From positions 1-64,000 of the forward strand of contig CAZZAM010000014.1 in the NCBI GenBank assembly GCA_964652775.1: 64,000 nucleotides of DNA, given 5' to 3'. Origin of the DNA: UBA11346 sp038060575 (GTDB lineage: Bacteria; Planctomycetota; UBA11346). The notes beneath the pieces are model-generated. The model saw only the letters and a program-made list of their open reading frames with translations. It made no database searches and was not told where the DNA came from. The translations under genes and the position numbers were made by a program. Within the stretch, counting starts at the first letter, position 1. Every line of letters starts with the position of its first letter. Shown piece by piece: positions 52,907 to 60,434 of the stretch.

Positions 52907-53395
52907 TCAAGCGCGACCAAACCAGAGGTCGGATGACTTGAGATCGGCGATGCCGGCCGCCTTGGCCTGAAGGAACAACTGCATGCGGTAGCCGATGCAC
53001 ATCGTGAGCGTGCCCTGAAACAGCGATTGGGCCAGCGGGAGTGTCCCCTTGCCGCCCATCTGCTTGACCCGCTTCAGCGCGAAGTCGCGTTCAGACAGCG
53101 ATTTCAGCTGCTTGGTGATGGCCTTTTCCTGCTTCTTGAGCGCGGCGGCGAAGTTGCGCAGGGTCACTTTCTTGGAACTGGCTTCGAGCTTGTCCCAGTG
53201 GTCCCATGAGCCGGTCACATGGTAGCCGACGCCAGCTTGGGCATTGATCGTCAGGTACTGCAGCAGATCGAGCGTCGAACGCTGCGGCTTGGTGAAGCGG
53301 AACTTCAGGTGCTTGGGGCGCAGGCGTCCGGCGAGGTGGGTGAGGATGGCACTCTCGCGCTTGAGTGCGGCGAGGAATTCGGTCTTGGTCAGCAT
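52907..53395 (-). CDS. DinB/YfiT-like four-helix protein of unknown function
   Basis: A 162-residue, mostly helical protein beginning MLTKTEFLAALKRESAILTH at the ATG at 53395. The helix pattern (LDLLQYLTINAQAG, KVTLRNFAAALKKQ, LFQGTLTMCIGYRMQLFLQAK) suggests a DinB-like bundle, a fold used by metal-dependent transferases. The usual three His ligands are not evident, so I do not assign activity. The in-frame extension back to 53515 is made from the family C repeat and encodes repeated HSSIPAFQ-type peptides, hence I exclude it. Confidence 0.65.
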   Translation of the reverse strand: MLTKTEFLAALKRESAILTHLAGRLRPKHLKFRFTKPQRSTLDLLQYLTINAQAGVGYHVTGSWDHWDKLEASSKKVTLRNFAAALKKQEKAITKQLKSLSERDFALKRVKQMGGKGTLPLAQSLFQGTLTMCIGYRMQLFLQAKAAGIADLKSSDLWFGRA

Positions 53396-53452
53396 GGTCA
53401 ATCTCCGGGCGCGGGTGTATGGCGCAGGGTGGGTGGGCGCAATGGGGAGGAG

Positions 53453-53616
53453 GGGAATGCTGGAATGCTGGAATGCTGGAATGCTCGAATGTTCGAACGA
53501 TGTGATCAGGCGCATTGGTCGAGATCTCGTCTTAAGTTCCGCAACCCGGGTCTGGATCGTTGTCCTCTCTCCATTCTAGCATTCCAGCATTCCAGCATTC
53601 CAGCATTTGGCATTTC
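53453..53616. repeat. Family C inverted repeat, longest copy (C2)
   Basis: The left arm at 53453-53495 has three GCTGGAAT units plus GCTCGAAT and GTTCGAAC. The right arm at 53571-53616 is the inverse (CTAGCATTCCAGCATTCC and more). It lies between the spermidine synthase-like and DinB-like genes, both leftward, in a 230-bp gap, and is followed at once by the next stop codon. Confidence 0.85.
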
Positions 53617-53625
53617 TGTTATCAC

Positions 53626-54441
53626 TTAACCTCTCCACGGGCGATGTAGTCGACCCAACCGCGTGATGATCTCGCGGGCGCGCAGAACTGCTGGGTGATC
53701 GCTGTCGGCGAATGGTGGCGGTTGATTGGGGTCGGGTTCAGGAATAGTGCCTGTTCCCACAATCACATTGCCGGTGAACGAGCCGTCGTAGTCGCGTACC
53801 GGTAGCAGGGTCTTGGCTGGCCAACCACAGTCGGCTAGCAATTCGGCACAAGTATGAGCGGCGGTCAGCAGGACGTCGTCGATTTCGAGGACGTTGACCC
53901 ACAACTCGGCGCAGTGGCCATGCAGCGCATTCAGCAATTCGCTGGGATAATAACTGCTTGGGCCGGTGCGAAAGGCGTCGAGCAGTCCAAGTGACCACTG
54001 ATCACCACGGTGCAGCCAAGCGTATTCAAGAATATCCTGCTGTACGATGTCGATGCGGCCGCTGTGCACCGCATCGGTCAACGCTGGGAAATGGGCGAGG
54101 GCGAGGGTGATCACCGCCGGATCAATCTCCACGATGGTTACGCGCACATCTGGCAGGGAGGTGGTCAACGCTACCGCTCCGGCGCCACAGCCGAGCCCAG
54201 CCATGAGGATGGATCCGCGCGGCTGTCGTCGGGCCGGCAATAGCCAGGCTAGGTGGTACGGTGGATCGGGGATTGGACCTGGTTGTGCGCCAGCTGAAGT
54301 CCCTGGGGCAAGACGATAAGCGCCCTGACACAGGCAGCCGCACCAGAACGAACGGATGCCATCGTGATCGCGCACTTCCAGGCGACCAAACATACCAGTG
54401 GCATGGGCGACAAGGACTCCGGCTGGCTCATCAAAAACCAT
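53626..54441 (-). CDS. Spermidine synthase-like methyltransferase-fold protein
   Basis: About 271 residues from the ATG at 54441; a GTG at 54468 would give 280 and overlap the upstream gene. It resembles the spermidine synthase-like family: an N-terminal beta domain, then a Rossmann-type domain with GSILMAGLGCGAGAVAL (cofactor loop), VTIVEIDPAVITLA (Asp/Glu binding ribose or amine) and RIDIVQQDILEY. The proteins bind decarboxylated SAM or SAM, but the polyamine-binding Asp of true spermidine synthases is not obvious. It could be one of the fused or isolated SpeE-like proteins whose substrate is unknown. The previous gene on the strand encodes an LtaS-like enzyme and ends four bases upstream. 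Confidence 0.75.
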   Translation of the reverse strand: MVFDEPAGVLVAHATGMFGRLEVRDHDGIRSFWCGCLCQGAYRLAPGTSAGAQPGPIPDPPYHLAWLLPARRQPRGSILMAGLGCGAGAVALTTSLPDVRVTIVEIDPAVITLALAHFPALTDAVHSGRIDIVQQDILEYAWLHRGDQWSLGLLDAFRTGPSSYYPSELLNALHGHCAELWVNVLEIDDVLLTAAHTCAELLADCGWPAKTLLPVRDYDGSFTGNVIVGTGTIPEPDPNQPPPFADSDHPAVLRAREIITRLGRLHRPWRG

Positions 54442-54445
54442 GGGA

Positions 54446-56011
54446 TTACCGTGCGATCTGGTGGTCACGGTAAGGAATGGGCGGTAAAACCTGACCCGCC
54501 TGCAGCAGGTCTGCTCCCCACGTCAGCACGTGGCCGTTCTCGTTACTGGCATTGAACAGGGTGACTCCGATATCAAGAAAACTCGCCAAGCGTTCATCGC
54601 GGCGCGGCGTCAGTCCAGCGCCAATGAACAGGAGCGGCACGTATTCGCGCTGACCGGATGCATCGCGTGTTATTGCACTCTGCCAGCCCGGGCGATCGAC
54701 ATTGGCAGCGTGATCACCAAAGATGACAACCAGTCCAGTTGGCGATGCGGTTAAGAATCCGCTGATGAGTCGATCCAGCGGTGCATCTATGGCAGCCAAC
54801 GCACTGAGATAGTCATTCGCCTGGTCGTCGCTGGTCAGGCGTGGGCCGTTCCACCACGCTTTATGATTCTGGAACGGCGCGTGGCTGGACATAGTGACGA
54901 CGTGGAGGACGCGTGGTGATGGCAACAGCGGCAAGCGGGCGAGAACGGCGGTGACCAGCTCAGTATCGCGCGCACCGAATTCACCGGGATGTTGCCTAAG
55001 GCCGAGCGTGGTCAGGTCCCACAGGTCGAAACCGAGGCGTGGCATGACCTGGGCGAAATTGAAATAGATACCAGGCAGACCATGGGCGAGGGCGGCGCTC
55101 CAGCCAGCGCGCCGGAGTTCGGCGACCCACGAGTGTGGCCACGCGTAGCCGCGCACATCAAACGATACCCGATCCCACAGCGGTTGGCAGCCAGCGATGA
55201 TCGCTACATCGGCGTCGGAGCTGCCGCCGGGGCCGTGAAAACTAAGACACTGCGGATAATAGATCCCGCTGGGAATCCGCGCCGCGAGCAATGGCATCGC
55301 CCATTCGATGCCGCCGACATCCAGCGATTCACATTGGATCAGGAGGATGTCGCGGCGTTCGCTGCCACTGCTCAGTGTGCGCAATGACGCACCGTAATGG
55401 AATCCATCCGCCCCATTCGGCCCAGCGAGCAGATCATGCACTTGAATGGCCAGCAAGCCGAACTCCGGCACAAACACGGTTGGTGCGCTGTAACGCTCCA
55501 TGCGGTCGCGCTCCATGTGTCGCAGCACAGCATGCGTACGCCACCACAACAAGCCGGTGACGATCGTCAGCAGCGTCGCACAGACTCCCGCCACTCGCCA
55601 GTTCGCTGGCTTCGACTCGCGATACCGCAACCACAGCAGCAGGAACGGCAGATCGAGCAGGATCCACAGCATCGGCAGGCTGAGGGGAATGGCTCCATGG
55701 CCGACCGCAGTGGCGCCTTCGTTGCCTGAGGACAGCACAGTGTACACCGACAGATAGAGTCCGAAGTAGGTGAAGTAACTCCAACACACGGTCAGGTAGA
55801 GCGCTTGCAGTATCCACGCAATAATCGCTGCGCTGCGGCCCAGAGAGCACGCGGTCAGCCACCACAACGCTGACAAGATCAACGAGACAACAACGCCCGA
55901 CTCGGTCTTCCAGGCATCGAAGTGACAGAAAGACAGATACCAGTCGAATAGCGACAGCTTAGCCGTACTGGCAATGATCAACGTCAGGGGAATCAGGAGC
56001 CGCGCGCCCAT
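54446..56011 (-). CDS. LtaS/OpgB-like membrane alkaline-phosphatase-superfamily enzyme
   Basis: A 521-residue protein with about five N-terminal membrane helices (first 190 residues) and a periplasmic sulfatase-type domain. This is the architecture of lipoteichoic acid synthase and phosphoglycerol transferases. Visible family parts are ILLIQCESLDVGG (metal Glu after a strand), GPGGSSDADVA where the nucleophile (Thr in LtaS) would be Ser, MSSHAPF and FGDHAAN (metal His/Asp). It would transfer phosphoglycerol-type groups, perhaps to periplasmic glucans or a lipid head group in a diderm. The substitution at the nucleophile is the feature to note. A family B repeat lies just upstream. Confidence 0.82.
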   Translation of the reverse strand: MGARLLIPLTLIIASTAKLSLFDWYLSFCHFDAWKTESGVVVSLILSALWWLTACSLGRSAAIIAWILQALYLTVCWSYFTYFGLYLSVYTVLSSGNEGATAVGHGAIPLSLPMLWILLDLPFLLLWLRYRESKPANWRVAGVCATLLTIVTGLLWWRTHAVLRHMERDRMERYSAPTVFVPEFGLLAIQVHDLLAGPNGADGFHYGASLRTLSSGSERRDILLIQCESLDVGGIEWAMPLLAARIPSGIYYPQCLSFHGPGGSSDADVAIIAGCQPLWDRVSFDVRGYAWPHSWVAELRRAGWSAALAHGLPGIYFNFAQVMPRLGFDLWDLTTLGLRQHPGEFGARDTELVTAVLARLPLLPSPRVLHVVTMSSHAPFQNHKAWWNGPRLTSDDQANDYLSALAAIDAPLDRLISGFLTASPTGLVVIFGDHAANVDRPGWQSAITRDASGQREYVPLLFIGAGLTPRRDERLASFLDIGVTLFNASNENGHVLTWGADLLQAGQVLPPIPYRDHQIAR

Positions 56012-56027
56012 GCTAGAAAGCTCTCTT

Positions 56028-56180
56028 CAAGGCAACCGCAGAGGCGCAGAGGCCGCAGAGGTCGCGGAGGTAGAGGTTTGTTGCGAGATTCCAACTGACT
56101 GAATGTTTTCTGTTAGATGACTGCCAAATGAAGGCCTCCTCTGCGATCTCCGCGGCCTCTGCGCCTCTGAGGTTGCCTTG
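56028..56180. repeat. Family B inverted repeat, complete copy (B2)
   Basis: The left arm at 56028-56069 (CAAGGCAACCGCAGAGGC, then AGAGG units) is inverted at 56140-56180 (CTCTGCGATCTCCGCGG, then CTCTGCGCCTCTGAGGTTGC). Its outer ends match B1 at 28207-28360, while the about 70-bp loop is unrelated. It fills the gap between gltX and the LtaS-like gene, both leftward. Confidence 0.85.
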
Positions 56181-56206
56181 GATGTATTCAACAGAAACGG
56201 TTATGT

Positions 56207-57694
56207 TCACCGGAGTTTCAATAACGCCGCCGCGATGCGTTCCTGACAGCGCAACGCGCCGATCGCCGCGACGGTTTCGAACAGCGGCGGTGTCTCACGC
56301 CGGCCAGTCGTTGCGACGCGCAGCAGGCTGAAGGCGATCTTCGGCGACCACAGCGCGGCGCGCGCCACATCGTCGGGCGTTGGCTCGGCAGGCTGCTTGC
56401 TCTGTTCAGTGCAGACCGCGCGGATTGCCGCTTCGACCGTGGCGGTATTCCACGGGCTATCGGCAGCCTGCAATTCCTTGATCGCTTTCTGAAAGGCTTC
56501 CAGCACGGCGCGGGCCTTGTCCTTCTCGACGCCCTTGGGCAGCAGGTCTTCGAGGTGATGGGTGACCGCGACGGCGTAGAACGGTTCACTTTGCGCGAGG
56601 AAATCGCCACCGCGAGTCAGGCGCTCCTTCAGCAGTGGAAACAATTCACTGAACCGGGTATCGACCGCGCGCACGACCTCGTCGCGCATGCGCTCAGGCG
56701 AGAGCTGGCGGAACCACAGGCCCTGGATGTGATCAAGCTTCTTGAGATCGAAGACCGGGCCGACCACGTTGATGCGGTCGAGGTCGAAGAAGCCAGCCAT
56801 GTCGGCCAGCGAAAACTGATCTTTTCCCTCCGGATGGCTGTGACCGAGCTGGGCGAGGAAGTTGAGCAGTGCCTCAGGCAGGAAGCCCTGGCGTTCGTAC
56901 CACAACAGGCTGGTTGGATTCTTGCGCTTGCTGATTTTCGACTTGTCGGCATTGCGCAGCAGACCGACGTGGACGTATTCGGGCGGCGTAAAACCGAGAT
57001 GCTGGTTGAGCCAAATGTGCTTCGACAGACTGTTCAGCCATTCTTCTGCGCGAATCACGTGGGTGATGCCCATCAGGTGATCATCGACCACGGCGGCGAG
57101 GTGATAGGTCGGCCAGCCGTCGCCCTTGAGCAGCACTTGGTCGTCGATGTCCTTCCACGATTTCACGATCGGCTGTTTGCGCAGACGATCCTTGTACACG
57201 AAGTCGCCCTCCAGTGGCGTCTTCATGCGAATGACATGCGCGACTCCGGTTGCAGCGCGGACCTTGGCCTCGGCGACGGGGATCATTCGGCAGCGGCGAT
57301 CGTACATGATCGGTAACTTGGCGGCGGATTGTGCGGCGCGCATCGTCGCGAGATCGGCGGCAGTACAAAAACAGTGATAGGCATCGCCCTGTTCAACCAA
57401 TTGGTCGGCATACTTCCGATAGATGCCTAGCTTGACGCGCTCGGACTGAACGTATGGCCCGTGAGTACCGCCGACATCGGGACCCTCATCGTAGGTCAGG
57501 CCGAGCCATTTCAGCGAGCGGTAGATCGCCTGGGCGCTCTCGGGCGTACAGCGGGTCTGATCGGTGTCTTCGATGCGCAGGATGAACTTGCCGCCGTGGC
57601 GACGGGCGAAACACCAGTTGAGCAACCCGATATAGGCGGTCCCAACGTGGGGTTCGCCAGTCGGGGATGGAGCAATGCGCACGCGGACGGTCAT
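56207..57694 (-). CDS. gltX: Glutamyl-tRNA synthetase
   Basis: A 495-residue class I synthetase that charges tRNA-Glu with glutamate. The HIGH-type signature is H16VGT in APSPTGEPHVGTAY, and the KMSKS loop is K253ISKR. The catalytic domain continues with WPTYHLAAVVDDHLMGITHVIRAEEWL, the Glu/tRNA-binding block of GltX. The C-terminal anticodon-binding helical domains (about 330-495) complete the normal length. Whether it is discriminating, or also charges tRNA-Gln for amidation, cannot be told by eye. It is divergent from metG, with a family D repeat between. Confidence 0.96.
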   Translation of the reverse strand: MTVRVRIAPSPTGEPHVGTAYIGLLNWCFARRHGGKFILRIEDTDQTRCTPESAQAIYRSLKWLGLTYDEGPDVGGTHGPYVQSERVKLGIYRKYADQLVEQGDAYHCFCTAADLATMRAAQSAAKLPIMYDRRCRMIPVAEAKVRAATGVAHVIRMKTPLEGDFVYKDRLRKQPIVKSWKDIDDQVLLKGDGWPTYHLAAVVDDHLMGITHVIRAEEWLNSLSKHIWLNQHLGFTPPEYVHVGLLRNADKSKISKRKNPTSLLWYERQGFLPEALLNFLAQLGHSHPEGKDQFSLADMAGFFDLDRINVVGPVFDLKKLDHIQGLWFRQLSPERMRDEVVRAVDTRFSELFPLLKERLTRGGDFLAQSEPFYAVAVTHHLEDLLPKGVEKDKARAVLEAFQKAIKELQAADSPWNTATVEAAIRAVCTEQSKQPAEPTPDDVARAALWSPKIAFSLLRVATTGRRETPPLFETVAAIGALRCQERIAAALLKLR

Positions 57695-57739
57695 GGGGGG
57701 CGGAGTGTTGGGCTAGCGCACGATGAGCAAGGAGGCAGA

Positions 57740-57830
57740 GGCGGAGAAAAGGAAGAAGGAGGAAGGATGAATGATGAAAACCGAATGCGTTTTCTCATAA
57801 TTCTGCCTTCTTCCTTCTTCCTTTTTCCCC
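57740..57830. repeat. Family D purine/pyrimidine inverted repeat
   Basis: The left arm at 57740-57781 is purine-rich (GGAGAAAAGGAAGAAGGAG and on to GATGAAAAC), and the right arm at 57787-57830 is the pyrimidine-rich inverse (GCGTTTTCTC, then CCTTCTTCCTTCTTCC). Only about five bases separate the arms. It spans most of the 151 bp between divergent gltX and metG. A hairpin here would lie in the 5' leader of one or both genes, or mark a T-tract-like structure. I see one copy. Confidence 0.75.
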
Positions 57831-57845
57831 TATAAGCCCTTCCCC

Positions 57846-59780
57846 ATGACCACGCCGTCCGGCCCTCCTGACATCGCGACCATCCTGTCACGGGTGAAAC
57901 GTCCGAGCCGCATGGTGGTGACGGCGGGCATGCCGTATGCCAATGGACCACTTCATGTCGGCCATCTGGCCGGCGCGCATCTGCCGGCGGATATCTATGC
58001 GCGCTGGTGTCGCATGTTGATCGGGGCCGAGAACGTGCTGTTCGTCTGCGGCACTGACGACTTCGGATCGGCGAGTCCATTGGCGGCTGAGAAAGCCGGC
58101 AAGTCGCTTGATGGATTTCTCGCCGAGGTCCATGCCAAGCAACGGACCACGCTCGCACGCTATTCAATCCAGCTTGATATCTATTCAGGCACCTCGCGTC
58201 CCGAGAGTCGCTCAACGCATGTTGCGCATGCTCAGGACATGCTGGTGCGACTGCATGGCAATGGTCTGCTCCTCAAGCGCACCAGTCAGCAGTGGTTTGA
58301 TCCGGCGATTGGTCGCTTTTTGTCTGATCGCTTTGTGCGCGGGACGTGTCCGAATCAAAGATGCGGTTCGCCCGACGCCTACAGCGACGAGTGTGATCGC
58401 TGTGGACATCAGCACGCTCCGGATGAATTACTCAACCCGCGCAGCGAGTTGAGTAGCGCGACTCCAGAACTGCGTCCGACCAAGCATTGGTGGCTCGACA
58501 TGTGGTCGGTGTCGGAAACGTTGCGCGTGTGGTTGCAAGGCAAGGAGAAGACGTGGCGGCGCAGCGTGCTGGCCGACTCGCTTGATCGCGTGCATCCAGC
58601 CGTGCATTTCCCCAATACGTTCGAGGCCGCCTACAAGGACCTCAAAGCGACGCTGCCGCCGCATAAGAGCAAGTACACGGCTGGTAAACGCGTGCTGTTG
58701 CAGTTTGTCGACAAGGCTGCCCTCGAAACTGGCCGTGCACAGTTGACGGCGGCTGGCATCGAAAGTGTCTACGCCGATGAGTGGGCGTACCGTTCGATCA
58801 CGCGCGATATCCCGTGGGGCATCGACCTGCCGCCGATCGATCCTGATCTTGCCGGCAAGACACTCTATGTCTGGCCCGATTCACTGATCGCGCCGATCGC
58901 GTTTACCCAGGCGGCATTGAAAGCCAAAGGCCGTGATCCCCAGGAGTGGAAGCAGTACTGGTGTGATCCGTCAGCGCGGACGGTGCAGTTCCTTGGCCAA
59001 GACAACATCTTCTTTTACGTGCTGATGCAGGGTGCGCTGTGGATCGGCTCGCAGGCGGATCCCAAGCGGTTGCCGATTGCTGGCGAGTTGCAGCTCACCG
59101 ATGTCGTTGCCAACTGCCACCTGATGGTCAACGGCGAGAAGATGAGCAAGACGCGCGGCAATTTCTTCACTGGCGATCAGCTGCTGGATGAACGCGGCTA
59201 CGACGCCGATCAGATCCGCTACTACATGGCGCTGCTCGCGCTGTCGGAACGACCGTCTGACTTCGAGTTCCAGAAGCTCGACGATCGCAACGCATTCCTC
59301 GCCGGTCCGATGAACGCCGCGTTCGAGAAACCGATCTCCGCCGTCCACGCCAAATTCGGCGGTCGTGTGCCCGAAGGCGTGGTCGGTGAGAAGGTCATGG
59401 CCGAAACCACGCGGATTATCGCGCGCTATGTCAAAGCGATGGATCGCGCCGACTACCCGAGCCTGCTCTTCGAGATCGAAAACTACGCGCGCACGGTCAA
59501 CTCACTGTTCGCCCAGCATAAACCGCACGACGATCGTTTTCCTGAACCGGCGCGGCGCGATGCGTTGTTCGCTTCATTCCATGTGGTTAAGAATCTGATG
59601 ATCATGCTGTACCCGTTCGTCCCGGCGACGATGGAACGCGTGCGCGAATCGCTGCGCCTGCCGAAGGACGTGTTCCGCATCGATGAACTAGGCAGTTCAA
59701 TTCCAGTCGGACACGAGATTGGTCCGAAGGGGACGTACTTCCCTTCCGTGGGTCCACCACAGCAGATGGCGAATAGTTAG
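57846..59780 (+). CDS. metG: Methionyl-tRNA synthetase (short form)
   Basis: A 644-residue class I synthetase charging initiator and elongator tRNA-Met. HVGH is at 37-40 in YANGPLHVGHLAG, and KMSKT is at 432-436 in GEKMSKTRGNFF. The insertion domain holds a zinc knuckle (CPNQRCGSPDAYSDECDRCG), two Cys pairs. The helical anticodon-binding domain follows. No C-terminal EMAPII/Trbp111-like tRNA-binding domain is present after it, so the enzyme is the monomer-like short type. It starts at the ATG at 57846, and a small membrane protein follows 9 bp downstream. Confidence 0.95.
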   Translation: MTTPSGPPDIATILSRVKRPSRMVVTAGMPYANGPLHVGHLAGAHLPADIYARWCRMLIGAENVLFVCGTDDFGSASPLAAEKAGKSLDGFLAEVHAKQRTTLARYSIQLDIYSGTSRPESRSTHVAHAQDMLVRLHGNGLLLKRTSQQWFDPAIGRFLSDRFVRGTCPNQRCGSPDAYSDECDRCGHQHAPDELLNPRSELSSATPELRPTKHWWLDMWSVSETLRVWLQGKEKTWRRSVLADSLDRVHPAVHFPNTFEAAYKDLKATLPPHKSKYTAGKRVLLQFVDKAALETGRAQLTAAGIESVYADEWAYRSITRDIPWGIDLPPIDPDLAGKTLYVWPDSLIAPIAFTQAALKAKGRDPQEWKQYWCDPSARTVQFLGQDNIFFYVLMQGALWIGSQADPKRLPIAGELQLTDVVANCHLMVNGEKMSKTRGNFFTGDQLLDERGYDADQIRYYMALLALSERPSDFEFQKLDDRNAFLAGPMNAAFEKPISAVHAKFGGRVPEGVVGEKVMAETTRIIARYVKAMDRADYPSLLFEIENYARTVNSLFAQHKPHDDRFPEPARRDALFASFHVVKNLMIMLYPFVPATMERVRESLRLPKDVFRIDELGSSIPVGHEIGPKGTYFPSVGPPQQMANS

Positions 59781-59789
59781 TATTCAGTC

Positions 59790-60104
59790 ATGAAACGCTG
59801 GTGGATTCTTGTCATGGTTGGTTTGATTGTCTATCTTGTGGCCTATGCCCTACTGAGAGTGAATGGAAACATCATCATCTACACGCGGCTGGACACGTTT
59901 ATGCGTGATGGCGTTGGGAATTCATTAGAGGGGAACCCTGACGAATCCAGGCCACATGGTTTTGTGGCCCTTTCAGAGTTTCGATGCTGTGTGATTTATT
60001 TCGACTCAGGTGCGCTGGAAGTGGTCGCCAAGATAGTATTCTGGCCGACCATAAAGATGGAATCCATATGCCTCAGTGCGCATGGATTTGTTCGGTCATT
60101 TTAA
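59790..60104 (+). CDS. Small single-span membrane protein
   Basis: A 104-residue protein with an N-terminal membrane helix (MKRWWILVMVGLIVYLVAYALL) and a short extracytoplasmic domain with two adjacent Cys (FRCCVIYFDSGAL). It closely follows metG and may be co-transcribed. I do not recognise it. The next frame (60153 onward) resumes an unrelated sequence, so a frameshifted tail is possible but unsupported. Confidence 0.55.
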   Translation: MKRWWILVMVGLIVYLVAYALLRVNGNIIIYTRLDTFMRDGVGNSLEGNPDESRPHGFVALSEFRCCVIYFDSGALEVVAKIVFWPTIKMESICLSAHGFVRSF

Positions 60105-60219
60105 GATTTCGGCAATCTGTCGGTTTATCACGAGGTCGTTGATCTGCAGAACGTGCAATTACCGGACTGGCGTCTGGTATTGGGACAAATGAATCAGCCA
60201 TATTGTACATGGGTCAACC

Positions 60220-60410
60220 AGCCCCAACGGGGCGGCGCTATCCCAGCCCAGGGCAACGCCCTGGGAACGTGGCGTTCTCTGCACCTGAGCCCTGTAGGGG
60301 CGACCCACACGATGTCCGACGCGATGGATCGCCCCTTCAGGGCTCGAACGAGGGGATGCCTAAACCCAGGGCGTTGCCCTGGGCTGGGATCAGTCGCCCC
60401 GTTGGGGCTT
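60220..60410. repeat. Family E nested palindromic element
   Basis: The element has three nested inverted pairs. The outermost is GCCCCAACGGGGC against GCCCCGTTGGGGC. Next comes CCCAGCCCAGGGCAACGCC against its inverse around 60364-60390. The innermost is GAGCCCTGTAGGGGCGA against TCGCCCCTTCAGGGCTC. The arms are themselves partly palindromic (CCCAGGGC...GCCCTGGG). It fills most of the 60105-60434 gap between convergent genes, which has no other gene. I recall closely similar elements from PVC genomes but did not search. Confidence 0.85.
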
Positions 60411-60434
60411 ACGAAAAGTAAATGGAAACTAGCC

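Noticed and set aside
27154..60410. CRISPR array as an explanation of the short repeated units
   Set aside because: The units are contiguous and inverted, not separated by unique spacers of constant length, and no cas gene is present.
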